DNA of 58,167 nucleotides, from the NCBI GenBank assembly GCA_045126515.1, contig JBGVOM010000184.1, positions 1 through 58,167 of the forward strand, in the 5' to 3' direction. The notes beneath the pieces are model-generated. The model saw only the letters and a program-made list of their open reading frames with translations, ran no database searches and was not told the DNA's origin. The position numbers and the translations under genes were made by a program. Shown here one piece after another: positions 42,021 to 50,954 of this stretch (within the stretch, counting starts at the first letter, position 1; the number at the start of each line of letters is the position of its first letter). Origin of the DNA: RUG11237 sp045126515. Lineage in GTDB: Bacteria; Bacillota; Clostridia; Lachnospirales; Lachnospiraceae.

Positions 42021-43202
42021 TTAGTCACGTTCTACGATTGTAGAACATCCCATTCCACCACCGATACATAATGTTGCAAGACCCTTCTTAGCATCTTTTG
42101 CTTCCATTTCATGAAGAAGTGTAACTAAGATACGGCATCCTGATGCTCCTACTGGATGTCCAAGAGCAATCGCTCCACCATTTGGATTTAACTGCTTGTC
42201 TACATCGATTCCTAAATCTCTACCTACAGCGATTGACTGAGCTGCGAAAGCTTCGTTTGCTTCGATGATATCGAAATCTTCAATCTTCATTCCAGTCTTG
42301 TCTAATACTTTCTTTGTAGAGTAAACAGGTCCAATACCCATAACTTCTGGTCTGCATCCTGCAAGTCCACCTGCTACCCATGTAGCCATTGGCTTGATTC
42401 CTAATTCTTTTGCCTTTTCTTCGCTCATTACAACAACTGCTGCTGCACCGTCGTTAATTCCTGAAGCGTTACCAGCTGTAACAAATCCGTCTGGGTTGAT
42501 TGCACGAAGTTTTGCAAGTCCTTCCATTGTAGAACCTGGTCTTGGTCCTTCGTCTACCTTAAATTCAACCATTTCTTTTTTCTTCTTAACCATTACAGGA
42601 ACGATTTCCTTATCGAATGCTCCATTCTTCTGAGCTGCTTCTGCCTTCTGCTGGCTCTTTAATGCAAACTCATCTAATTCTTCTCTTGTGATTCCCCATT
42701 CTTCACAGATATTATCTGCTGTTTTAATCATGTGGTAATCATTAAATGCATCCCATAATGCATCGTTTACCATACAGTCTTTCATTACTGCATTGTTCAT
42801 TCTATATCCAAAACGAGCTTTATCTAAAGCATATGGAGCCATAGACATGTTTTCCATACCACCTGCTACTACAACATCAGCTTCGCCAGCTAAAATCATG
42901 TGAGCAGCCTGATTTACACAGTTTAATCCTGAACCACAAACTACGTTCATAGTAACTGCAGGTACTTCGATTGGTAATCCAGCTTTGATACTTGCCTGAC
43001 GTGCAACATTCTGTCCCTGTCCTGCCTGGATAACACATCCCATGTAAACCTGATCTACCTGGTCTCCAGAAACTCCAGCTCTGTTTAAAGCTTCTTTGAT
43101 TACAATAGCTCCCAACTCAGCTGCTGGTGTTGTACTTAAAGAACCACCCATTGTACCGATTGCTGTACGACATGCACTTGCTATAACTACTTTTTTTGCC
43201 AT
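42021..43202 (-). CDS. thlA: Acetyl-CoA acetyltransferase (thiolase)
   Basis: A 393-residue biosynthetic thiolase condensing two acetyl-CoA into acetoacetyl-CoA. Catalytic residues are visible: Cys89 (NVVCGSGLN), His349 (ALGHPVGASG) and Cys379 (CIGGGMGC). First gene of the butyrate operon; a sequence resembling a Rex operator and a -10 lie upstream. ATGGAGG precedes the ATG. Enzymes for the last step to butyrate (CoA-transferase or butyrate kinase) are not in this window. Confidence 0.95.
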   Translation of the reverse strand: MAKKVVIASACRTAIGTMGGSLSTTPAAELGAIVIKEALNRAGVSGDQVDQVYMGCVIQAGQGQNVARQASIKAGLPIEVPAVTMNVVCGSGLNCVNQAAHMILAGEADVVVAGGMENMSMAPYALDKARFGYRMNNAVMKDCMVNDALWDAFNDYHMIKTADNICEEWGITREELDEFALKSQQKAEAAQKNGAFDKEIVPVMVKKKKEMVEFKVDEGPRPGSTMEGLAKLRAINPDGFVTAGNASGINDGAAAVVVMSEEKAKELGIKPMATWVAGGLAGCRPEVMGIGPVYSTKKVLDKTGMKIEDFDIIEANEAFAAQSIAVGRDLGIDVDKQLNPNGGAIALGHPVGASGCRILVTLLHEMEAKDAKKGLATLCIGGGMGCSTIVERD

Positions 43203-43226
43203 TACTGTTTTCCTCCATATTTTTGT

Positions 43227-43289
43227 ATAATACTAGTGTTTCTATTGTTTGATGCACTTTTGCACCATCTATCGTTAATTTTATCACAA
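43227..43289 (-). promoter_or_regulatory. Candidate butyrate-operon promoter and Rex-like operator
   Basis: TTGTGATAAAATTAACGA (43289-43272, minus strand) matches the redox repressor consensus TTGTTAA-N4-TTAACAA at 11 of 14 defined positions. A -10 TATTAT lies at 43232-43227, but its -35 is poor. Control of thl-crt-bcd operons by Rex is established in other Clostridia. Confidence 0.45.
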
Positions 43290-43338
43290 TCTTTTTCCCA
43301 TTGCAATAGAAATGTTTTACTATTTTCTTTTATAGCAC

Positions 43339-43367
43339 AAAACACCGGAATTATCCTCCGGTGTTTT
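43339..43367 (-). terminator. Terminator behind the PNPOx-like gene
   Basis: AAAACACCGG (43339-43348) pairs with CCGGTGTTTT (43358-43367), 9-base loop; it starts 9 bases after the stop of the gene ending at 43376 and separates it from the butyrate operon. Confidence 0.85.
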
Positions 43368-43375
43368 GCATCCTT

Positions 43376-43792
43376 TTACAATTCTATGTATTTTTTTTCA
43401 TCAAAATTCGTTTCCATCGTCCATGTTACAGCCTTTCCATGCCGCATACGGAACACCGTCAGTAAATGTTCAACGCCTAATTCCTTCCATTGCTGCAGAA
43501 ACTTTCTGGTGGGATGAGCAAATATCTCCGCTTTTAACGCCTCATCTTCCACCTGTTCCAGCACCCCACTGACTCTGACCTGCACTCCATTTCCCTGAAA
43601 GCACAATTCCGCCTTGGGATTTGCCTGAATCTGTCGAAATAAATCCTTTGAAGAAGCTGTGTGAAATATAATTCCTTCTTCATCTGCCCGAAATAACAAC
43701 ATTCCTCTTACTCGTGGCTGCTCTCCTTCCACAGTTGCCAGATGAAATGCAGGATTCTGGTTCATAAGTTGAAAAATTTCCTGTTTTGTCAC
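43376..43792 (-). CDS. Pyridoxamine-5'-phosphate-oxidase-like FMN-binding protein
   Basis: A 138-residue split-barrel flavoprotein. AFHLATVEGEQPRVRGMLLF and IIFHTASSKDLFRQIQANPK, followed by AELCFQGNGVQVRVSG, match the short PNPOx-like proteins of Clostridia that bind FMN or F420-like cofactors. It is too short and lacks the C-terminal part of true PdxH, so a general flavin-dependent reductase role is more likely than B6 synthesis. Single gene with its own terminator. Confidence 0.8.
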   Translation of the reverse strand: MTKQEIFQLMNQNPAFHLATVEGEQPRVRGMLLFRADEEGIIFHTASSKDLFRQIQANPKAELCFQGNGVQVRVSGVLEQVEDEALKAEIFAHPTRKFLQQWKELGVEHLLTVFRMRHGKAVTWTMETNFDEKKYIEL

Positions 43793-43876
43793 TATTATCT
43801 TCTCCCTTCTACTGATTGATTACTTCATTTTAATACATTTCTAGCAACAATTCTTTTCTCAAAAGGGCAATTTTTT

Positions 43877-44737
43877 TTAGGAAACTGTCACTTTTCGATA
43901 CTCCGAAGGTGTCACACCTGTATGTTTCTTAAACGCAGCCGACAAATGAGCACTGCTGCCAAATCCACAACTATCCGTAATATCTGTCAGCGAAACATTA
44001 CTGCGTCGAAGCATAAGTTTCGCCTTCTCCACGCGAACTTCCATCAGATAATGCATTGGTGTGATTCCTAACTCTCGCTTAAATCCACGCTGAAAAGTAG
44101 ACTCAGACTGACTGGCAACCCCCGCCAAAATTTCCACTGACAAGTCTTCACTATAATGTTGTTCAATATAATGTTGTACCCGAGCCACCGCATAATCCGA
44201 AGAAATCGACCGCATATCCATATTCTCGCCTAACAGACTGCGGATAATCCAATGGGTGATAATCGTCATCTGACACTGCAATGTAATCTCTTTATTCTTC
44301 ATCTGCTTACTACACTCAAACGCAAACATATTCACAGCTTTAATTATATCATTGCAGATAGGAAACTGATAATTATGAAATTCCGGTAATTCCTCACCAT
44401 ACAGACGATATTGGGATTCAAAATACTCCTTCTCTATCATAACACAATAATAATGAAGAAATTCCGCGCTGACGTCTTCATGCGGAATATCCGGCGACAT
44501 AATTGCCGCCGGATAATGATTCCTTGGTAGGTCTATCTTTGAATATTCATTCGAAAACATAATCGTAACCATATAAGATGGATGGGTATGATTCTTTTGT
44601 TGTGCATAGCCGCAAACTCCTGTAGACGGAATAAAAATTCCCACTTTATCAAACACATAACAATCCACATGTTTTAGATGCCTTTCCTGCAAATTTTCTC
44701 CAATAAGAGATTTCATCAGCAAAAAATCTTCCTGCAT
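43877..44737 (-). CDS. AraC family transcription regulator
   Basis: A 286-residue regulator with an N-terminal cupin-like sensor domain (about 20-110, HPSYMVTIMFSNEYSKIDLP and FLHYYCVMI) and a C-terminal double helix-turn-helix (about 185-283: VEILAGVASQSESTFQRGFK, then DITDSCGFGSSAHLSAAFKK). It follows the epimerase-like gene by 29 bases and may be cotranscribed. No sensed ligand can be deduced. Confidence 0.82.
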   Translation of the reverse strand: MQEDFLLMKSLIGENLQERHLKHVDCYVFDKVGIFIPSTGVCGYAQQKNHTHPSYMVTIMFSNEYSKIDLPRNHYPAAIMSPDIPHEDVSAEFLHYYCVMIEKEYFESQYRLYGEELPEFHNYQFPICNDIIKAVNMFAFECSKQMKNKEITLQCQMTIITHWIIRSLLGENMDMRSISSDYAVARVQHYIEQHYSEDLSVEILAGVASQSESTFQRGFKRELGITPMHYLMEVRVEKAKLMLRRSNVSLTDITDSCGFGSSAHLSAAFKKHTGVTPSEYRKVTVS

Positions 44738-44766
44738 GGTATACCGCCTTTCTGTTCGTTGCCAAT

Positions 44767-45666
44767 TTAAAGGTATATATTCCGAAACGCCCTATACGTC
44801 CGTTTCATCCCTTCTGAAAATGGCAGATAACAAACTCCTAATTCTTCCTTGGATTTCTCATTTGCATACAATTCCGTTTCCGAAGCACGAACTGGAAATG
44901 GCAATGGCAGATTCTGCTGCCCTGCTTCTTCCACCGTAAGGTTGATTCGCTCTATCTCCTCTTCAGCCGCTTGTAACAACCCTTGAAAAAATTCTTCATA
45001 AGTAAGAATTTCTTCTCCGCAAAGATTATATGCCTGCCCAAAAGCCTGTTCATTCAAAAGGCATTTTTCAATGGCCTCTGCTGCATCTTTCACATAAACA
45101 AACTGAAACTTTCCATCTGCATCCGCAAACTTTGGCAACACATAATTTTTTACTGCCATCTGAATAAACACCGACTCTCTGGGTGCATAATTGTATGGTC
45201 CATACAAAATTGCCGGTCGCAATATAGTATAATTTATATTCTTTTTCCTGCAAACTTCAGCTACTTCCTGCTCTAATGCTATTTTTCCTGCAATGTAAGT
45301 ACCAACCTCACCCGGAATGGTTCTGCTTTCAAAAGGGGTATCCTCTGCCTTTCTTCCTACAATTCCACGTCTGTATACATCCACCGTACTAATAAGAATA
45401 TATTGTTTCACTTTTCCCGAATAATTTTCAAGCACCTTTTCCACATCTTTCGGCACATAACCGCAGAAATCCACAATTACATCATAATCTTCTGTTAAAT
45501 TCCGCCAAAGCACCTCGTCATGCCTGTCTCCGGTAATCTGCTTTGCTCCAAGTTCTTCCATGGAATAAGTTCCCCGATTTACAACCGTAACTTCATGTTC
45601 TCTTGCTGACAGCATAACAAATACCCTGCCATAAAAATAGCTGCCGCCAATCACTAAAATTTTCAC
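44767..45666 (-). CDS. NAD-dependent epimerase/dehydratase family protein
   Basis: A 299-residue extended short-chain dehydrogenase fold. The NAD site is KILVIGGSYFYGR at the start, Asp/Arg region VVNRG follows, ILISTVDVY holds the Ser/Thr of the active site, and TYIAGK gives the Tyr-x3-Lys pair. LRPAILYGPYNYAPRES is typical of nucleotide-sugar epimerases. The start is taken at GTG 45666, preceded by GGGAGGAAAAGG; an in-frame ATG at 45687 has no ribosome site. The substrate is unknown; the family also includes chloroplast-type RNA-binding and reductase members. Confidence 0.75.
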   Translation of the reverse strand: MKILVIGGSYFYGRVFVMLSAREHEVTVVNRGTYSMEELGAKQITGDRHDEVLWRNLTEDYDVIVDFCGYVPKDVEKVLENYSGKVKQYILISTVDVYRRGIVGRKAEDTPFESRTIPGEVGTYIAGKIALEQEVAEVCRKKNINYTILRPAILYGPYNYAPRESVFIQMAVKNYVLPKFADADGKFQFVYVKDAAEAIEKCLLNEQAFGQAYNLCGEEILTYEEFFQGLLQAAEEEIERINLTVEEAGQQNLPLPFPVRASETELYANEKSKEELGVCYLPFSEGMKRTYRAFRNIYL

Positions 45667-45701
45667 GGTATCCTTTTCCTCCCTCATTTTTCACTTGCAC
45701 G

Positions 45702-46868
45702 CTAATAAAACACATGATTTCCAATTACCGTCCCCGGAGTTCCATTTACTCTGCAAAAATGATAAATGTTGCTGCCTACCACTACTTTTCCGTTCAACAC
45801 ATCCTGGGCTGCCTGCGTACAGGCACCGTTTGCACCTCTTGACAACACCAGCACGAAACGTCCACTAGTAACCGGTGTAAACTGCGAGCGCTGATACAGC
45901 ACATCTGCTATAGTATTTGGATAACGGTTGCTTGCCACCCTGTTCATGACTACATTTCCTACTGCAATTTTTCCTTCGTAACTTTCGCCGCCTGCTTCGC
46001 ACTCAATGATAGCAGCCAACAGTTGCACATTACTTGCCGATGTAACAGTAGCCGGCGGTGAGCCAAGCGGAATACCTGAAGTGTTACTAGTAATATTGTT
46101 TGCTGCTGCCCTTCTTGCATTTTCTTCTTCCTGCTGTTTTTTTCGTTCCAGACTCTCCAAGGACTCTTCCTGCTGTCTTAATTGTTCTTCAAATTCCATC
46201 GCCCGTTTCTCTGCCTCAGATATCTGAGTCTCATATTCAGAGATACTTGTTTTCACCTGAGAAACCTTGTCTGCCATAAGTTCTTGTTTCTCCTGAGATT
46301 CTGCCTTGGCTCGTTCTAATTCCTCTTTCTGGTTTTTCAAAAGAATCTCTTCTTTTTGAATCTGTTCTCGGGTTGCCACAAATTCGTCCAGCATCTGCCT
46401 GTCATATTTTGTGATTTTTGAAATATATTCTGCCCGAGTCATCATATCGCTCATGTCTTCCGCCGCTAACAGCAATGCCATATAATTTTCATCTCCATTT
46501 TCGTACATATATTTAATACGGACTTTCATGGAGTAATATTGTTCTTCTTCCTTTTTCTTTGCCGCTTCCAAGGCCTTTTCTGTTTCTTCAATCTCCGACT
46601 GTTTCTGTTCTATCTCCTGACTGAGTTTTTCTACTTCAGAAATAATTTCATTTAATTCCGTTTCAAACTTCTTTTTGGCACTTTCCAGTTCTTCCTTGGA
46701 GCCTTCCAGTTGTTCTATATCACTGTTGACCTTTTCCAGTTCTCCCTTGATTTCTTCTATCTGCCCCTGAGTTTGTTCAATTTTTTCAGAGGTCGAGCTT
46801 GCACACACTTCCAATGTTGCTACAAACATTCCTGCAATTACTATCGCTGCCGTTAATTTTTTCAGCAT
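45702..46868 (-). CDS. Secreted coiled-coil cell-wall hydrolase (PcsB-like coil with SleB-type domain)
   Basis: A 388-residue exported protein: signal peptide (1-24, cleavage near ASS), a long Glu/Lys/Gln-rich coiled coil (about 28-250) of the PcsB/CwlO type with VRIKYMYENGDENYMALLL, a short linker, and a C-terminal SleB/Hydrolase_2 domain (about 275-388: LLAAIIECEAGGESYEGKIA, VGNVVMNRV, QSRQFTPV-like YQRSQFTPV). Coils of this sort are regulated by FtsEX in other Firmicutes; the SleB domain cuts peptidoglycan. It lies 20 bases downstream of an AI-2E-family membrane protein gene. Confidence 0.82.
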   Translation of the reverse strand: MLKKLTAAIVIAGMFVATLEVCASSTSEKIEQTQGQIEEIKGELEKVNSDIEQLEGSKEELESAKKKFETELNEIISEVEKLSQEIEQKQSEIEETEKALEAAKKKEEEQYYSMKVRIKYMYENGDENYMALLLAAEDMSDMMTRAEYISKITKYDRQMLDEFVATREQIQKEEILLKNQKEELERAKAESQEKQELMADKVSQVKTSISEYETQISEAEKRAMEFEEQLRQQEESLESLERKKQQEEENARRAAANNITSNTSGIPLGSPPATVTSASNVQLLAAIIECEAGGESYEGKIAVGNVVMNRVASNRYPNTIADVLYQRSQFTPVTSGRFVLVLSRGANGACTQAAQDVLNGKVVVGSNIYHFCRVNGTPGTVIGNHVFY

Positions 46869-46888
46869 GTTTCCACCTCTTCACCTTT

Positions 46889-48028
46889 CTAAAACTTGTC
46901 CTCAAGTTCTTTACGTCCGGCAATTCTCCGGTATACATTTTCTCGAAACAGTGTATACATTACAGATACCAGCGGAATAAAAATTATCATTCCCAAAACC
47001 CCCATGGTACTTCCACCTAAGGTCACTGCTACCAATACCCAAATGGAAGGCAGCCCTACTGAGTTTCCTACCACATGAGGATAAATAAGATTTCCTTCTA
47101 TCTGCTGCAATACCAGGAACAAAATCAAGAAGGCCAATGCTTTCACCGGACTAACCATCAATATTAAAAATACACCAACCGCACAACCAATAAAAGCACC
47201 AAAAATTGGAATCAGCGCAGTAAACGCTACCAGCACGCCTACCAGCAACGCATATGGAAATCTCAAAATCAACATGGAAATCAAGAACATACAGCCTAAA
47301 ATCAAAGCTTCCACGCACTGACCTGTAAGAAAATTAGAAAATGTTCTACTGCTCAAAACACAAATTTCTAAAATTCTGTCTGCTTTCTTCACCGGAATAA
47401 AGGCATATATTGCCTTTTTCACTTGCACGGAAAGTTTTTCTTTCTGCAATAGAATGTAGCAGGAAAATACAAAACCAATACAAAAGTTTGCAATAGCGCT
47501 CACCACAGATACTGCCACACTGACTGTAGAATTCAGAAAACTTCCTGCCCCGTTTTTCAAAAAAGAAACCACTTGATTAATCACTTCGTCCCAATCTATT
47601 TTTATGGAAGAAATTTTTTCTACAATCCGCGGATTCTCTGCAAATACCTTTTCTGCCATTTCCTGGGTACGCACTAAAAATGCCGGGAACAAATCTTTTA
47701 AGCTTAAAATTGTGGAAGCAAGTTCCGGCAATACTACAAACAATACCAGTGCAATAACAAGAACTACACAGACAATCGTGCTTACCAATGCCAAGGGTCT
47801 GATATACTTTTGTTTCCCAAATGCACGTTCCATTTTCTTTTCAATAGAATTCATGGGTACATTTAACACAAATGCAATACCTGCTCCCAGCACAAACGGT
47901 GAAATAAGCCCGAACAAATTACAGAGTACCCGAAAAACCACATCTATGTGCTGTACACCAAGATACAGGAGAATTGCAAACGCAATTAAATTTCTGATTT
48001 TTTTTATATTTTCCTTATTATTTTCCAT
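46889..48028 (-). CDS. AI-2E/PerM family membrane protein
   Basis: A 379-residue protein with about eight spans: an N-terminal pair (12-60), a third near 78-100, a soluble middle and four C-terminal spans including LRFPYALLVGVLVAFTALIP, then GCAVGVFLILMVSPVKALAF and NLIYPHVVGNSVGLP. The PYALLVGVLVAFTALIPIFG block is characteristic. Transport roles range from autoinducer-2 to sodium/proton exchange, so none is assigned. It overlaps the vanZ-like gene by 11 bases. Confidence 0.85.
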   Translation of the reverse strand: MENNKENIKKIRNLIAFAILLYLGVQHIDVVFRVLCNLFGLISPFVLGAGIAFVLNVPMNSIEKKMERAFGKQKYIRPLALVSTIVCVVLVIALVLFVVLPELASTILSLKDLFPAFLVRTQEMAEKVFAENPRIVEKISSIKIDWDEVINQVVSFLKNGAGSFLNSTVSVAVSVVSAIANFCIGFVFSCYILLQKEKLSVQVKKAIYAFIPVKKADRILEICVLSSRTFSNFLTGQCVEALILGCMFLISMLILRFPYALLVGVLVAFTALIPIFGAFIGCAVGVFLILMVSPVKALAFLILFLVLQQIEGNLIYPHVVGNSVGLPSIWVLVAVTLGGSTMGVLGMIIFIPLVSVMYTLFRENVYRRIAGRKELEDKF

Positions 48029-48593
48029 CTTTCTCCCCCCTAATCATTTTTTTCCTACGCTTCTTTTTTTCGTTGCTTAACGGGCGAAAAATTGTTTTCC
48101 TTCCAATAAAACACAGAATCCTTGTAACAATAATTCCGCAAAAAGCCCCGGCGCTGTCAATAAGCACGTCTTTTTTTGCCGGACTTCGCCCTGACACGAA
48201 AGACTGATGATACTCATCGGTACAGGCAAATCCAACACAAACAGCTCCTGCTACCAGCATCAGCGGAATTCCCCGCATACCGTAAACATAAAGAGGAAGT
48301 GCCACCGTTGCCGCCAACAAGGCATATTCGCTAAAATGTGCCAGTTTTCTTACCGGATATTCTATTTTCTGGGCATAATATATTTTTTTATCGTAAGACA
48401 CCCCTAAATCCAACACTTGATCTGCCTCGTCCACAATTTTAAAGCATACATCTCCACTGGTTCTGGATGATTCCACTCCCGTTGCAGATGAAAATTGAAA
48501 AATAATGTACATCATGTATAGGGCAGGCACAAAGGAGAGTGGTTTTAACACTCCCCTAAGCATCACTTTAAAGAACTTAGCCACATATTTCAT
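48018..48593 (-). CDS. VanZ-like membrane protein
   Basis: A 191-residue protein with four spans and the VanZ signatures RKLAHFSEYALLA and CTDEYHQSFVSGRSPAKKDV followed by LIDSAGAFCG. The C-terminus is a Lys/Arg-rich tail. VanZ raises teicoplanin resistance in enterococci, but most Firmicute homologues have no known role beyond the envelope. AGGGAGGGG precedes the ATG; it follows nrdD by 20 bases and overlaps the next gene by 11. Confidence 0.85.
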   Translation of the reverse strand: MKYVAKFFKVMLRGVLKPLSFVPALYMMYIIFQFSSATGVESSRTSGDVCFKIVDEADQVLDLGVSYDKKIYYAQKIEYPVRKLAHFSEYALLAATVALPLYVYGMRGIPLMLVAGAVCVGFACTDEYHQSFVSGRSPAKKDVLIDSAGAFCGIIVTRILCFIGRKTIFRPLSNEKKKRRKKMIRGEKDGK

Positions 48594-48613
48594 AACCGCC
48601 CCTCCCTGTTTCG

Positions 48614-50746
48614 TTACATTGACTTACGTTCTGCAATTTCTGCCATCTTCGCATCATTCAATCTGGTATCTCCATGGACACGGCTGTAAGATAAATATCC
48701 ATTCATTCGATCAATCTTCGTTAAATTCTTAGAACCACACTTCGGACATACATCCATTTCCAGTTCCTGATATCCACAGTCATCGCAATATGCCAGTGAC
48801 AAATTCACCCCTTCATAATATCCTAACGCCATGGCTCTACGGATAAGACTTCGGATAGCTTCCGTATTATAAGAAATCGGATATCTTACATACTGAATTT
48901 TTCCACCATTGCACAATTCCCAGAATCTTCCTTCCAAATCCTGTTTCTGAATCGGTGTCAAATCTTCTGTTACATGACAGTGAAAGCTGTTGCTTACATA
49001 TGGTCTGTCGGACACATTTTCCACAATACCGTATTTTTTGCGGAACTGTTCTACCTGCAAGCCACAAAGACTCTCCGCCGGAGTACCATAAATAGCATAC
49101 AAATTACCGTCTTCCTCCTTAAATTGTTCCACTTTTCTGTTAATATATTCCAACACTTCTAATGCAAAAGCTCCATCTTCTGCAATAGATTTTCCATTGT
49201 ATAATTCCTGCAATTCATTTAGCGCAGTAATTCCGAAAGATGCGGTCATTGGTTTTAAAATCTTTTTAATTTTTTCTCCCGGTTGCAAGTGTCCGCCATA
49301 GAAACCACCTTCACAGTATCCCAGTGGATTTGTGGACGCTTTCATTTCTCCCAGATAATCGTAGGTACGAATATGAAGTCCACGAATCATCTCCAAATAG
49401 TAATCTAATACTTCATAAAAGTCCCTGCTTTCAGAACGTGCCTTTGCCAGAATCATTGGAAGATGAAGACTGACTGCTCCGATATTGAAACGTCCGGTAA
49501 ATACTGGCTTATCCTCATCGTCTGCCGGATGCATACCGCCTCTTTCGTACCAAGGACTTAAAAATGCACGGCATCCCATAGGACTGATAACTTTTCCATA
49601 TTTTTTGTACATTCTTGCAATATACCCTTCGCCACTTAAGGACAACCAGTCCGGATACATGGTTTTCGCAGAACATTCCACACCTGCTTCAAATACATCT
49701 TCAGCAATGCCGCCTACGCCATGAATATTCTCATCATACAAGAAAACAATTTTAGGGAATAATACAGGCTTTTTGTTGCCTGGTCTTCCCTGACCTTCTT
49801 TATGTACCTTTAATAAAGATATAGAAGCCAGTTTTTCAAACCTTTCCGTTCCCAAACCTATAGTTACCGTTACAAAAGGATAATCTCCCCTGGAAGAGCC
49901 CACCGTATTTAACTTGTACTCAATTCCCTGCCAGCCCTGTTCAAAATCACGTTTTACTTTATTGTAAGCATAGTCTTCTGCTTTTTCTGCATATCCCTGC
50001 CAGCTTTCTTCACCGTATTCTAAAAACTCTTTTTTGTACTTTTCATAGCTTTTTTCTGCATATGGTGCTAAAATCTTATCTGCTTCCGGCACTGTAAAAC
50101 CGCCATACTGCTGCGCAGCAGTACTTAAAATAATATCTCCCATAACATCAAAGGCAGTATCTAACGACTTTGGCTCATTATACCATACGTTTCCCATCTC
50201 AAAACCACCTTTTAAAACAGATGCCACATCAAACAGACAACAGTTCATGGTGTCTAATCTGGCCGACTGGTCATGAATATAAATATACCCATCTTTACAC
50301 GCCTGGAGTTCATTTCTATTCATAAAGAATTTGCGATATAATTCCTTATTTAATTCATTAAAAATAAGACTTCTTTTTGTTGCCACCAACGCACTGTCTG
50401 TATTTGCATTACTTTTATCCCCAATGTAGCGAATGGACTGACTCTTTGTATACACGTCATCCATCATGTGAATAAAATCATGCTTATAATTTCTATAATC
50501 ACGGTAACTTTTAGCAACGCTTGGATTTACCTTTTCCAATGCTCCTTCTACAATATTATGCATTTCGCTGATGGTAATTTCCTCTTTTCCCAGCTTTCCT
50601 GCACGCTCTAATGCAAATTCACAAATAAATTTTACTTCATCCTCTGAAAATTCATACATAATTCTGGAAGCCGACTTATTTACAGCTCTGATGATTTTTT
50701 GTACATCAAATTCTTCTTTCGTCCCATCTTTTTTTACAACAAACAC
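48614..50746 (-). CDS. nrdD: Anaerobic (class III) ribonucleoside-triphosphate reductase
   Basis: A 710-residue glycyl-radical enzyme making deoxynucleotides without oxygen. An N-terminal ATP cone (3-95, VVKKDGTKEEFDVQKI) precedes the barrel; the C-terminal zinc site has Cys654, Cys657, Cys667 and Cys670, and the radical Gly683 lies in RMNGYLS. Two NrdR boxes and a promoter lie upstream. The activase nrdG is not adjacent, which is unusual; the following genes are vanZ-like and perM-like. Being oxygen-sensitive, it depends on defences such as FprA. Confidence 0.94.
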   Translation of the reverse strand: MFVVKKDGTKEEFDVQKIIRAVNKSASRIMYEFSEDEVKFICEFALERAGKLGKEEITISEMHNIVEGALEKVNPSVAKSYRDYRNYKHDFIHMMDDVYTKSQSIRYIGDKSNANTDSALVATKRSLIFNELNKELYRKFFMNRNELQACKDGYIYIHDQSARLDTMNCCLFDVASVLKGGFEMGNVWYNEPKSLDTAFDVMGDIILSTAAQQYGGFTVPEADKILAPYAEKSYEKYKKEFLEYGEESWQGYAEKAEDYAYNKVKRDFEQGWQGIEYKLNTVGSSRGDYPFVTVTIGLGTERFEKLASISLLKVHKEGQGRPGNKKPVLFPKIVFLYDENIHGVGGIAEDVFEAGVECSAKTMYPDWLSLSGEGYIARMYKKYGKVISPMGCRAFLSPWYERGGMHPADDEDKPVFTGRFNIGAVSLHLPMILAKARSESRDFYEVLDYYLEMIRGLHIRTYDYLGEMKASTNPLGYCEGGFYGGHLQPGEKIKKILKPMTASFGITALNELQELYNGKSIAEDGAFALEVLEYINRKVEQFKEEDGNLYAIYGTPAESLCGLQVEQFRKKYGIVENVSDRPYVSNSFHCHVTEDLTPIQKQDLEGRFWELCNGGKIQYVRYPISYNTEAIRSLIRRAMALGYYEGVNLSLAYCDDCGYQELEMDVCPKCGSKNLTKIDRMNGYLSYSRVHGDTRLNDAKMAEIAERKSM

Positions 50747-50769
50747 ATTAATTCACCCTTTCACCCATT

Positions 50770-50810
50770 CTATATATTGTTAATCTTTCCATTTATCCTT
50801 CCATATGTTG
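50770..50810 (-). promoter_or_regulatory. Tandem NrdR boxes ahead of nrdD
   Basis: On the minus strand CAACATATGG (50810-50801) and CAATATATAG (50779-50770) match the NrdR core CwATATATwG, exactly 31 bases apart, three helical turns as NrdR requires. They lie between the promoter at 50824-50852 and the start codon, so binding should repress. Confidence 0.75.
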
Positions 50811-50823
50811 TGTCACGTTTAAA

Positions 50824-50852
50824 AGTATACCCTAAAATCCATTGATATACAA
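50824..50852 (-). promoter_or_regulatory. Promoter of nrdD
   Basis: TTGTAT (50852-50847) and TATACT (50829-50824), 17 bases apart on the minus strand, about 78 bases before the start codon and just upstream of the NrdR boxes. Confidence 0.7.
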
Positions 50853-50888
50853 TAGGTCCTCGGCATTTTTTTCAATACAATAGAAACA

Positions 50889-50914
50889 AGGCAGATGACA
50901 TTCACCATCTGCCT
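50889..50914 (-). terminator. Terminator behind the second chemoreceptor gene
   Basis: AGGCAGATG (50889-50897) pairs with CATCTGCCT (50906-50914), 8-base loop, then TTGTTTC on the minus strand, 41 bases after the receptor stop. Confidence 0.8.
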
Positions 50915-50954
50915 GTTTTACTCTCAACCTTCTTCAAAAATCTGATTTATTCAA

